From NCBI GenBank assembly GCA_944385095.1, contig CALWVS010000003.1, positions 1 through 64,000 of the forward strand: a stretch of 64,000 bases of DNA. The letters are read 5' to 3'. The stretch is from an uncultured Oscillospiraceae bacterium. Lineage in GTDB: Bacteria; Bacillota; Clostridia; Oscillospirales; Oscillospiraceae. Shown here piece after piece: positions 35,256 to 43,056 of this stretch. Below the pieces are notes generated by a model. The model made no database searches. It was not told the origin of the DNA and saw only the letters and a list, made by a program, of their open reading frames with translations. Position numbers and translations under genes: made by a program. Position 1 is the first letter of the stretch, and every line of letters begins with the position of its first letter.

Positions 35256-35739
35256 ATTTCGGTTGCGCTTCAATCTCTTTGATATCATTGTATTGATCAT
35301 TGCTCTTGTGGCAGGGATTGGAATCCTACTTTTGGGGATTCGCTCTCAAAGTACAACGGGAGGAAAGGGCACAGGTGGGCAGATAGAATATACCATTCTG
35401 TTTCAGAAAATGAGTGCTGGAAACAGCCAGCTGATTCAGGCAGGAGACCAACTACAGGACACTGTGAAAAATTATAAGATTGGTGAAATTGTCTCTGTGG
35501 AAGTCAAGCCGGCAGAGGTAGAAATTCTGAATCAGGAGACACAGACTTATGAGACCACCATTTTTGAAGGCTATGAAGATGTCTATGTAACAGTGTCCTG
35601 CGCCTACACGGACAACGGTGAGAAGATTCTGTTGGATGGTGGATATGATATTCTAGTAGGACAGACCTGTTATGTAAGGGGTCCCGGTTACATGGGCAGT
35701 GGTCCTGTGGTGAACATTGAGAGGGGTGAGGTACAGTGA
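35236..35739 (+). CDS. DUF4330-like single-span membrane protein, copy 1
   Basis: This 167-residue protein has one N-terminal membrane segment (about residues 13-35, FNLFDIIVLIIALVAGIGIL) and an extracytoplasmic beta-rich domain. The order FDIIVL, then the external YTILFQKMS, IGEIVSVEVKP and GGYDILVGQTCYVRG parallels the neighbouring DUF4330 protein, so it appears to be a diverged paralog. The ribosome site AAAGGAG lies inside the end of the preceding glycosyltransferase gene (20-base overlap). No enzymatic motif is visible. The operon position suggests a partner in export or assembly of the glycan. Confidence 0.75.
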   Translation: MEQNTTKFRLRFNLFDIIVLIIALVAGIGILLLGIRSQSTTGGKGTGGQIEYTILFQKMSAGNSQLIQAGDQLQDTVKNYKIGEIVSVEVKPAEVEILNQETQTYETTIFEGYEDVYVTVSCAYTDNGEKILLDGGYDILVGQTCYVRGPGYMGSGPVVNIERGEVQ

Positions 35740-36242
35740 AACTGATTGACAACAATGGACGCCTCTTTGGAAAAATCAGCATTGTGGATGTGCTGGTTAT
35801 TTTGGTTGTTGTGGCAGTGGGATTGGCAGTCTATTTTAAAACACACCAGCCTCAGACAGGAACAAAAGTTGAAACCGAAACCATTGTCTATCAAATGTTG
35901 TTGAACAGTCAGCCTCAATATGTGGTGGACAGCCTGCAAATTGGGGATGATGTGTTTGACAAAGAGCGCAGTACAGGCGGTTCTTTGGGTAAAATTATCG
36001 ACATTGAAGTAACAGACGGCACAAAGAGAGCGGAACTGGATAATGGTACTGTGGCGATGGTTCCCTATACAGGGCGGTATAATGTATTGCTGACCATTGA
36101 GGGAACTGGTCTTTACAGTGAGGAAAGTGGATACAGTTTAAACCGTATCTATGATATTGGTGTCAATTCCAACCGCTATTTTAATACCAAATATGCCAGA
36201 TTTGAGTCCACCATTGTGAGTATTCAAGAACCACAGGGATGA
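35736..36242 (+). CDS. DUF4330 domain membrane protein, copy 2
   Basis: This 168-residue protein begins MKLIDNNGRLFGKISIVDVL, the classical DUF4330 start, with a single membrane segment at about residues 17-36 and an external domain. The GTG start overlaps the stop of the copy before (GTGA) and has a GGGGTGAGG ribosome site. DUF4330 has no assigned biochemical function that I know of. Two adjacent copies between glycosyltransferases argue for a structural pair, perhaps a periplasm-facing complex that works with the flippase or ligase. That is inference from context only. Confidence 0.85.
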   Translation: MKLIDNNGRLFGKISIVDVLVILVVVAVGLAVYFKTHQPQTGTKVETETIVYQMLLNSQPQYVVDSLQIGDDVFDKERSTGGSLGKIIDIEVTDGTKRAELDNGTVAMVPYTGRYNVLLTIEGTGLYSEESGYSLNRIYDIGVNSNRYFNTKYARFESTIVSIQEPQG

Positions 36243-36259
36243 GGGAGTGAATTGGAGCA

Positions 36260-38476
36260 ATGAAAATTTTCATGGCGACAATGGGACTGGATATTGGAGG
36301 AGCGGAAACCCATATTGTAGAACTGGCAAAGGAATTGCAGGGACAGGGGCATGAGGTGCTGATTGCCTCCAATGGTGGTGTTTACGTACCAGAAATTGAG
36401 GCGGCAGGGATTCGGCATTTTTCTGTACCCATGCACCGGCGCAACTTAAAGGAAATGAGACATTCCAGAAAATTGCTCAAAGAAATCATCAGCCGAGAAA
36501 AGCCAGATATTGTCCATGCCCATGCCAGAATCCCAGCCTTTCTCTGTGGTACATTACAGAAAAAATTAAAATTCCCCTTTGTGACCACTGCCCACTGGGT
36601 GTTTGAAACAAAAGGGATGCTGCGCTATCTGACCAACTGGGGACAGCGTACCATTGCAGTTTCCGAAGATATTAAGGCGTATCTGATGCGTGAGTATCAA
36701 GTGCCAGAGGAACATATTACCATTACCGTCAACGGCATTGACACCAATAAATTTTCCCCAGATATTTCCGGGGAAAGACTGGCACAGGAACTGGGACTTG
36801 ATTTGGAAAAACCAGTGGTATCCTATGTCAGCCGCATGGATGAAGACCGTGCCTTGGTAGCACGTCAACTGATTCAGATTGCCAAAGAGTTGGATGAGGC
36901 ACAGCCTGGCATTCAACTGGTGATTGCAGGTGGCGGAAATGTGTTCCAAGAGCTGAAAGAAATGACAGAGCAGGTCAATGGGGATTTGGGGAGAACTTGC
37001 ATTTATATGCTGGGAGCCCGTACCGATATCAATGAGATTGTAGCGGCAGGGGATATTTTTGTAGGAGTATCCCGTTCTGCATTGGAGGCCATGTCCGCCT
37101 GTAAACCTGTGATTGTGGCAGGCAATGAGGGTTATCAGGGGCTGTTTGGACCCAAACAACTGGAGGAAGCGCAGGCAGGGAACTTCTGTTGCAGAGGCTT
37201 GCCCATGTCTACACCAGAGAAACTGAAAGAAGATGTGCTGTTTGCTCTGTCGTTGTCACAGGAAGAAAAACAGGCATTGGGAGCCTATGGTCGTCAGGTG
37301 ATTTTTGAGTTTTATTCCGTACGAAGAATGGCAGAAGACTGTTTAAAGGTGTATCGTCAGGTGAAAAAACGGAAGTATACTGTGGTCATGAGTGGCTATT
37401 ATGGATTTTCCAATGCAGGAGATGACGCTATTTTACAGTCTATTCATGAGGGAATTCTGGCAGCCAGTGATGAAATTTCTGTCAAGGTGCTGTCCAATAA
37501 CCCCACATTGACTCAAGAGTTATGTGGGTTGGAGGCAGTAAACCGCTTCCAGTTCTGGAAGGTACTGTCCACCTTAAAACATTGTGATGCCCTACTGTCT
37601 GGTGGTGGAAGTCTTTTGCAGGACAGAACCTCCACCCGTTCTCTGCTCTACTATCTGGGCATTATCCGTATGGCAGAGTTTTTCCATAAACCAGTGATGA
37701 TGTATGCCAATGGAATTGGTCCGGTGCGTAAGACTGCCAACCGTATGAGGGTGCGCAGAGCAGTAGAGCGTGCTGCACTGGTCACATTGCGTGACAGCAG
37801 TTCAGCCAATGAACTGCGGGATATGGGAGTCACCCGTCAAGACCTCTATGTGACAGCCGATCCAGTATTTAATTTGCCACCTGCTTCTCAGGAGCGAGGG
37901 GTGGAACTGCTCCAGACAGCACACCTTCCCACTGGAGCAAAATTTGCCGCTATTTCTGTGCGGGACTGGATGGACACCGATGGATTTCCAGAAAAATTGG
38001 CCACAGTCTGTGACCATATGAAAAAGCAGCATGGATTGGAAATCCTCTTTATCCTTATGCAGCCCAAGCATGACCAGCACACAACAGCACAGGTACGCCA
38101 GCTTATGAAAGAACCGTCCTATTTGCTGGATGTGCCGTGTACCCCACGGGAACTGATGGCAGTGTTGGGGCAGGCAAAACTATGTGTGGCTATGCGTCTG
38201 CACACGCTGATTTTTGCGGCCCGTATGGCGGTGCCCTGTGTGGGTCTGGTCTATGACCCAAAGGTAGAGAGCTATCTCAAGGAACTGGATATGCCTTCTG
38301 CGGGGCATGTAGAGCAGTTTGAAGCGCAGACAGCACAAGACTGTATTGACAACCTGATGGAACACTACGACAGTTTTCGGGAAAAGCTGGAGGAAAAATC
38401 CAATCTATTGGCACAGGCAGCCCAGAAAAATGAGGAATTACTGCTGGAACTGCTCAGCAAATCCAAGCAGATATAA
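36260..38476 (+). CDS. csaB: Glycosyltransferase-CsaB (polysaccharide pyruvyl transferase) fusion
   Basis: This is a single 738-residue frame with two complete enzymes. Residues 1 to about 365 are a GT4/GT-B glycosyltransferase (MGLDIGGAETHIVELAKEL; PDIVHAHARIPAF; ARTDINEIVAAGD). Residues about 372-725 are a CsaB-type polysaccharide pyruvyl transferase (SGYYGFSNAGDDAILQSI; CDALLSGGGSLLQD; TADPVFNLPP; AMRLHTLIFAA). CsaB puts ketal-pyruvate on the secondary wall polymer that SLH domains recognise. CsaB is usually a separate protein of about 360 residues, so the fusion is notable. There is no stop or frame change at the junction near base 37370. It is last in the flippase operon and near the SLH surface protein. 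Confidence 0.92.
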   Translation: MKIFMATMGLDIGGAETHIVELAKELQGQGHEVLIASNGGVYVPEIEAAGIRHFSVPMHRRNLKEMRHSRKLLKEIISREKPDIVHAHARIPAFLCGTLQKKLKFPFVTTAHWVFETKGMLRYLTNWGQRTIAVSEDIKAYLMREYQVPEEHITITVNGIDTNKFSPDISGERLAQELGLDLEKPVVSYVSRMDEDRALVARQLIQIAKELDEAQPGIQLVIAGGGNVFQELKEMTEQVNGDLGRTCIYMLGARTDINEIVAAGDIFVGVSRSALEAMSACKPVIVAGNEGYQGLFGPKQLEEAQAGNFCCRGLPMSTPEKLKEDVLFALSLSQEEKQALGAYGRQVIFEFYSVRRMAEDCLKVYRQVKKRKYTVVMSGYYGFSNAGDDAILQSIHEGILAASDEISVKVLSNNPTLTQELCGLEAVNRFQFWKVLSTLKHCDALLSGGGSLLQDRTSTRSLLYYLGIIRMAEFFHKPVMMYANGIGPVRKTANRMRVRRAVERAALVTLRDSSSANELRDMGVTRQDLYVTADPVFNLPPASQERGVELLQTAHLPTGAKFAAISVRDWMDTDGFPEKLATVCDHMKKQHGLEILFILMQPKHDQHTTAQVRQLMKEPSYLLDVPCTPRELMAVLGQAKLCVAMRLHTLIFAARMAVPCVGLVYDPKVESYLKELDMPSAGHVEQFEAQTAQDCIDNLMEHYDSFREKLEEKSNLLAQAAQKNEELLLELLSKSKQI

Positions 38477-38482
38477 ACAAAG

Positions 38483-38513
38483 GCTCCCCTGGTCTCACTG
38501 CGACAAGGGGAGC
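38483..38513. terminator. Hairpin between the csaB fusion and tex
   Basis: GCTCCCCT (38483-38490) pairs with AGGGGAGC (38506-38513) across a 15-base loop. There is no T run on the plus strand, so it is probably a weak terminator or 3' end stabiliser of the wall-polymer operon. Confidence 0.5.
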
Positions 38514-38546
38514 TGATACTTTGACAGGAAAAGGAGCAATACAAGA

Positions 38547-40700
38547 GTGGAAAAACTGATTGCACAGCTTGCACAGGAGCTGGAACGCTCCCCACAGCAT
38601 ATTGAAAATGTCATTAAATTGATTGATGAAGGGGCAACCATTCCCTTCATCGCCCGCTACCGCAAGGAATTACACGGCTCCATGGATGACCAGCTTCTGC
38701 GGCAGTTGGCAGACCGATTGCAGTATCTGAGAAATTTGGAGACACGCAAAGAGGAGGTCAAGTCAGCCATTGAGGGACAGGGAAAGCTGACAGAAGAACT
38801 TTCCACTGCCATTGATGAGGCTGCCACACTGGCAGAAGTAGAGGACTTGTACCGACCCTATAAGCAAAAAAGACGAACCAGAGCAACTGTTGCAAAAGAG
38901 AAGGGATTGGAACCCCTTGCAGAAATGCTGTTTGCACAAAAGCGGGATTGTCCCCAGCCAGAAGTGGCAGCCCAGGAGTATATAGATGCTGAAAAAGGGG
39001 TAGAGACTATAGAAGATGCCCTACAGGGGGCAAATGACATCATTGCAGAGTGGATTTCTGAAGATGCAGACATCCGCAAAGAGCTGAGAGCCTTATATCT
39101 GCGCCGTGGTTTTTTGGTGTCCAAAGCGGTACAGGCAGAGCAGGAGGACAGTGTATACCGACTGTATTATGACTTCAAATCTCCTTTGAACAGGGTACAG
39201 GGGTATCAGGTGCTGGCAGTCAACCGCGGAGAACGGGAGGGGCTTCTGAAAGTATCTGTGGAACTGGAAGAGGAAACCGCACTGGTTACAGTGCGGCGTG
39301 GTGTGATTGTGCCAGGTTCCCCCTCTATGCAGTTTGTACGCAGTGCAGCAGAGGACGCCTACGGTCGTCTCATTCAACCTTCTGTGGAACGTGAAATGAG
39401 GGCATATCTCACCGAACAGGCAGATGAGGGAGCCATCCACATGTTTGCCTTGAATTTGAAGCCTCTCCTGATGCAGCCACCAGTGAAAGGCAAGGTCACA
39501 ATGGGATTAGACCCAGGCTACCGTATGGGCTGTAAGGTGGCAGTGGTGGATGGAACAGGAAAGGTGCTGGATACTGCGGTGGTCTATCCCACTTATGGGC
39601 AGAGACAGAAGGAGGAAGCCATTGAGAAGCTGACAAAGCTCATCAAGGCTCATGGGGTGGAGCATATCGCCATTGGTAATGGCACAGCCAGCCGGGAGAC
39701 AGAACAGATGACGGTGGAACTAATCCGTCGGTATGGAAGTGGGCTGAGCTATATGATTGTCAATGAGGCAGGTGCATCGGTATATTCAGCCAGTAAGTTG
39801 GCAGCAGAGGAATTTCCAGAGTATGATGTCAACCTGAGAAGTGCAGTTTCTATTGCAAGACGCCTCCAGGACCCCTTGGCAGAACTGGTGAAAATTGACC
39901 CCAAAGCCATTGGTGTGGGACAGTATCAACATGATATGCCACAGGCACGGCTGGGAGAGGCACTGGATGGCGTGGTAGAGGACTGCGTGAATGCAGTGGG
40001 TGTGGATGTAAATACAGCTTCCCCCTCTCTTTTGCAGCGTGTATCAGGGCTTACAGCTACCACAGCCAAAAATCTGGTGAAATACAGGGAAGAAAACGGG
40101 GTATTCACCACCAGAAAACAAATTTTGAAAGTGCCAAAGCTGGGACCAAAGGCATTTGAACAATGTGCTGGTTTTTTAAGAGTGCCAGAAAGTCAGTCCA
40201 TTCTGGACCGGACAGGGGTGCATCCTGAGAGCTATGGAGCGGCAGAAAAACTGCTGGAATTGTGTGGTTATACCTTGCAGGATGTGGAACAGAATGCCAT
40301 TCCCGATTTAAAGGAACGGGCAACGGCTTATGGTATGAAAAAACTGTCAGAAGCATGTGGTGTAGGTGTGCCTACTCTGTCCGACGTGATTGGCGAATTG
40401 TTAAAGCCAGGGCGTGACCCCCGTGATGAACTGCCTGCCCCCATTCTGCGTACTGATGTAATGGAATTGAAGGATTTAAAGCCTGGAATGGAGTTGCAGG
40501 GTACCGTACGCAATGTCATTGATTTTGGTGCATTTGTGGATATTGGGGTTCATCAGGATGGGCTGGTTCATATCAGCCGTCTGCCCAGACGGGTGAAACA
40601 CCCCTCAGAAGTGCTGGCTGTGGGGGATGTGATTACTGTATGGGTAGTAGAAGTAGAGGAAAAACGTGGACGGATTGGCTTATCTATGAAAAAGCCTTAG
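38547..40700 (+). CDS. tex: Tex-family RNA-binding transcription accessory protein
   Basis: This 717-residue cytoplasmic protein starts with the helical Tex_N domain (TIPFIARYRKELHGSMDD). The YqgF-like RNase H fold follows (MGLDPGYRMGCKVAVVDGTG), then helix-hairpin-helix repeats (TASPSLLQRVSGLTATTAKN). The C-terminal S1 RNA-binding domain is PGMELQGTVRNVIDFGAFVD. The family affects transcription and RNA quality in several bacteria. The start is GTG at 38547; AAAGGAG lies about ten bases upstream. Length and domain order are standard. Confidence 0.95.
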   Translation: MEKLIAQLAQELERSPQHIENVIKLIDEGATIPFIARYRKELHGSMDDQLLRQLADRLQYLRNLETRKEEVKSAIEGQGKLTEELSTAIDEAATLAEVEDLYRPYKQKRRTRATVAKEKGLEPLAEMLFAQKRDCPQPEVAAQEYIDAEKGVETIEDALQGANDIIAEWISEDADIRKELRALYLRRGFLVSKAVQAEQEDSVYRLYYDFKSPLNRVQGYQVLAVNRGEREGLLKVSVELEEETALVTVRRGVIVPGSPSMQFVRSAAEDAYGRLIQPSVEREMRAYLTEQADEGAIHMFALNLKPLLMQPPVKGKVTMGLDPGYRMGCKVAVVDGTGKVLDTAVVYPTYGQRQKEEAIEKLTKLIKAHGVEHIAIGNGTASRETEQMTVELIRRYGSGLSYMIVNEAGASVYSASKLAAEEFPEYDVNLRSAVSIARRLQDPLAELVKIDPKAIGVGQYQHDMPQARLGEALDGVVEDCVNAVGVDVNTASPSLLQRVSGLTATTAKNLVKYREENGVFTTRKQILKVPKLGPKAFEQCAGFLRVPESQSILDRTGVHPESYGAAEKLLELCGYTLQDVEQNAIPDLKERATAYGMKKLSEACGVGVPTLSDVIGELLKPGRDPRDELPAPILRTDVMELKDLKPGMELQGTVRNVIDFGAFVDIGVHQDGLVHISRLPRRVKHPSEVLAVGDVITVWVVEVEEKRGRIGLSMKKP

Positions 40701-40745
40701 TCTATGCACAGAAACAGACACATAGGATGGGAGAGAGGTGGTACG

Positions 40746-41684
40746 ATGAGCCTTTGTGTATTTGATTTGCATTGTGATACATTGACGGCGTTCCGCACAC
40801 CAGACCGATGTACCCACACGCTCCATGATGCCTGTGCTGCTTTTTCCATCCAGTCTATACCCAAAGGGACAAACTGGGCACAGTGTTGTGCTGTTTTTGC
40901 GCCAGATACCCTGTCACCACAACAAGCGGAGGTATTTTTTGACCAGACTGCTGAGAAATTTTACTGCCAGATGGGAGAGTATGCCCATCTGGCAGTTGCC
41001 TGTACCAGTGCTGAGCAGGTAGAGGCAGCATGGGAACAGGGAAAAACGGCTTGTCTATTGACGGTAGAAAACGCCAGTGTTTTGGGTGGAAAGCTGGAGC
41101 GAGTGGAAACCTTGAGACAGATGGGGGTTATTATGATGACCCTGACATGGAATGGGGAAAATCAGTTGGGTTCTGGGAATACAACGGAGCATGGATTGAC
41201 CTCATTTGGCATACAAGCCATCAAAGAAATGGAACGAGTTGATATGGTGGTGGATGTGTCCCATCTGAATGACAAAGGATTCTGGCAAGTGGCAGAACAT
41301 GCCACAAAACCCATTGTGGCATCCCATTCCAATGTGAGAAATTGTTGTCATCATCCAAGAAATTTAACACAGGAGCAAATTCGGTTTATCATCCAGAGTA
41401 GTGGACTGATTGGACTCAATTATTACAGTCCCTTTTTGCGTGAAGATGGTCAGCCAGCAACCAGAGAAGATGTGCGCCGCCATTTGGAAGCAATCTTAGA
41501 CTTAGGTGGGGAATGCCATGTGGCATTGGGTTCTGATTTCGATGGGGCAGACCTTCCACCAGAATTGGATTCCTGTAAAAAAATTCCACAGCTCTATGGG
41601 TATCTTCAGAGCTGTGGATATTCTGAGCCATTGCTGGACAGACTATTCTGGAAAAATGCCATACAGTTTTTTCAAAGAGGATAA
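40746..41684 (+). CDS. M19 family (membrane dipeptidase-like) dipeptidase
   Basis: This 312-residue zinc amidohydrolase of the renal-dipeptidase family cleaves dipeptides, in some members L-D or D-containing ones. Metal-site motifs are FDLHCDTL at the N-terminus, TVENAS in the middle, and VDVSHLND and VASHSNVR. GSDFDGADLPPELD contributes the second metal Asp. Family members are often cytoplasmic in bacteria; no signal peptide is visible. The ATG at 40746 has GAGAGGTGG upstream; an in-frame ATG at 40704 directly after tex lacks a site. Its 3' end overlaps the convergent DUF523 gene by 42 bases. Confidence 0.92.
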   Translation: MSLCVFDLHCDTLTAFRTPDRCTHTLHDACAAFSIQSIPKGTNWAQCCAVFAPDTLSPQQAEVFFDQTAEKFYCQMGEYAHLAVACTSAEQVEAAWEQGKTACLLTVENASVLGGKLERVETLRQMGVIMMTLTWNGENQLGSGNTTEHGLTSFGIQAIKEMERVDMVVDVSHLNDKGFWQVAEHATKPIVASHSNVRNCCHHPRNLTQEQIRFIIQSSGLIGLNYYSPFLREDGQPATREDVRRHLEAILDLGGECHVALGSDFDGADLPPELDSCKKIPQLYGYLQSCGYSEPLLDRLFWKNAIQFFQRG

Positions 41685-42119
41685 GAGACTGGGGAATTCC
41701 GATTCCCCATAGACAGAAATTCCATGAGAGTGCAGCAGGTTTGCTGTGATACCTGTACCGTCTACCAGTGTCCCGGAAAAGGTGCCATCATAAATTTGTG
41801 AACCACCGCAGGAGGGGGAACGCTCTTTCAAAAGGGCAATGGTGCAGTGGTGCTGTTGGGCAAGGGACAGGGTGCGCTGTGCCCCCAGTTGAAAGGCAGC
41901 TGTCACATCCACTCCTTCCCGATTACGCACAGTGCCATCTGGCTGGCACTCAGCAGGAGGGCGTGGGGTAGGCAATCCACCCAAAACCTCTGGGCAGACT
42001 GGAATGAAGGAAATTCCCAGAGATTCCAGTTGATGAAGTTCAGGCAGGTTTTTTCCTGTGCCGTCATAGCGGCAAGGTGTGCCCAAAAGACAGGCACTGA
42101 CTAAAATAGATTGTTTCAT
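41643..42119 (-). CDS. DUF523 family cysteine-rich protein (TudS-like)
   Basis: This 158-residue protein has the family core SACLLGTPCRYDG at the N-terminus, CPEVLGGLPTPR in the middle and RSPSCGG toward the end. Three conserved cysteines (about residues 9, 16 and 42) and the later SPSCG cysteine are kept. DUF523 includes thiouracil desulfurases that use a [4Fe-4S] cluster. Whether this copy desulfurates a thiolated base is inference from family. The ATG at 42119 is the start. It lies downstream of ireB on the same strand but after a terminator. Its end overlaps the M19 peptidase gene tail to tail. Confidence 0.85.
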   Translation of the reverse strand: MKQSILVSACLLGTPCRYDGTGKNLPELHQLESLGISFIPVCPEVLGGLPTPRPPAECQPDGTVRNREGVDVTAAFQLGAQRTLSLAQQHHCTIALLKERSPSCGGSQIYDGTFSGTLVDGTGITANLLHSHGISVYGESEFPSLLSSLKKLYGIFPE

Positions 42120-42136
42120 TGGAAAACCCCCATAGG

Positions 42137-42170
42137 AAAAACGACCTGCCCATTGGGACAGGTCGTTTTT
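42137..42170. terminator. Terminator between ireB and the DUF523 gene
   Basis: AAAAACGACCTGCCC (42137-42151) pairs with GGGACAGGTCGTTTTT, with A and T runs on the two sides, so it works for the minus-strand ireB transcript. Confidence 0.88.
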
Positions 42171-42173
42171 GGT

Positions 42174-42425
42174 TTAGTGATTGAGATAGTTTTTAACCAG
42201 TGTCTGCAAAAGTTCATCACGGTCGATTTTGCGGATCAGGGCACGGGCATTATTATGGTTGGTGATATAGGTGGGGTCCTCGGAGAGAATATAGCCCACG
42301 ATTTGATTGACTGGATTATAGCCCTTTTCCTGCAAAGCCTGATATACAGTGGCCAAAATTGTTTTAATCTCCAAATCGCGTTGATCACCCAGACGGAACT
42401 TTCGTGTGAAATCCATCTCATCCAT
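42174..42425 (-). CDS. ireB: IreB/ReoM family regulatory phosphoprotein
   Basis: This 83-residue small protein is a substrate of the PASTA Ser/Thr kinase (IreK/PrkA). In Listeria, unphosphorylated ReoM promotes ClpCP degradation of MurA and so controls peptidoglycan synthesis. The sequence [20 protein letters not shown] plus [25 protein letters not shown] is diagnostic. With the ATG at 42425 the phospho-acceptor threonine falls at residue 7 (MDEMDFT), as in ReoM. AGGAGG lies eight bases upstream. It has its own promoter and terminator. Confidence 0.95.
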   Translation of the reverse strand: MDEMDFTRKFRLGDQRDLEIKTILATVYQALQEKGYNPVNQIVGYILSEDPTYITNHNNARALIRKIDRDELLQTLVKNYLNH

Positions 42426-42467
42426 CGAAAACACCTCCTATAGCATAGTTATGAAGCGGCTGTCCTT

Positions 42468-42496
42468 AGTTTACTCTAAAATTCAATGGCTGTAAA
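42468..42496 (-). promoter_or_regulatory. Promoter of ireB
   Basis: On the minus strand, TTTACA (42491-42496) and TAAACT (42468-42473) have a 17-base spacer, about 43 bases upstream of the ireB start. Confidence 0.55.
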
Positions 42497-42623
42497 GAGA
42501 AAGAGGCAAAATTTTTGAAAAAATCATAGGCGTGATGAGACACAGCAGGATTCTTATGTATAGATTCAGAAAGTCAAGCTCATACTAAGGAAGGATTTTC
42601 AGAGTTAAAGGAGGGGAGTAGGT

Positions 42624-42836
42624 TTGATTCTCGATAAAATTGCACTGGCATTGGTAATTGTAGGAGGATTGAACTGGGGTAGTGTAGGGTTATTCCAGTT
42701 CGATCTTGTGGCCTTTGCCTTTGGTGGTTCAGCCAGTATGATCAGCCGAGTGATCTATACACTGATTGGACTGGCAGCAGTCTGGTGCATTTCTTTCCTG
42801 TTTCGAGATAAGCCTGCACAAGGCAATAAAACCTGA
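42624..42836 (+). CDS. DUF378 (YuzA-like) small membrane protein
   Basis: This 70-residue protein has two hydrophobic segments (about residues 4-25 and 36-60) and the family motif VGGLNWGSVGLFQFDLVAF. The function of DUF378 is not known to me. The start is TTG at 42624, placed by AAAGGAGGGG eight bases upstream. There is no alternative ATG that keeps the first membrane segment. It is transcribed alone and ends at a clear terminator. Confidence 0.88.
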   Translation: MILDKIALALVIVGGLNWGSVGLFQFDLVAFAFGGSASMISRVIYTLIGLAAVWCISFLFRDKPAQGNKT

Positions 42837-42853
42837 ACAGAAAAGAAAGATAG

Positions 42854-42888
42854 AATCCGGTTATACCAGTTGGTATAGCCGGATTTTT
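42854..42888 (+). terminator. Terminator after the DUF378 gene
   Basis: A fourteen-base stem (AATCCGGTTATACC with GGTATAGCCGGATT) has a four-base loop and is followed by TTT. Confidence 0.88.
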
Positions 42889-42915
42889 ACATTTTCATCC
42901 AAAAAACGAACTGAT

Positions 42916-42989
42916 TTTACACAAAAAAAGATGTTTTACACGGATTTAACAAAGAGGTTCTTTTTTATTTTACATTGTTTTTCTATACT
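42916..42989 (+). promoter_or_regulatory. Pho-box-like repeats and -10 of the pst operon
   Basis: TTTACA or TTAACA hexamers start at 42916, 42935, 42946 and 42969. The 11-base and 23-base steps fit the roughly 11-base period of PhoP sites in Firmicutes (TT(A/T)ACA). TATACT (42984-42989) follows as a -10 with no good -35, as expected for an activator-dependent promoter. The regulator encoded downstream (phoP) is the likely binder. Confidence 0.6.
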
Positions 42990-43056
42990 GAATCACGCCG
43001 ACGAGGTAATCAAGAATGGATCGGTCCACACGAAGGTGGACAAAAGGAGAATGAAA

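Noticed and set aside
36260-38476. Glycosyltransferase-CsaB as two genes broken by a missed stop or frameshift
   Set aside because: The frame is continuous, both domains are complete, and there is no internal ribosome site with start near the junction.
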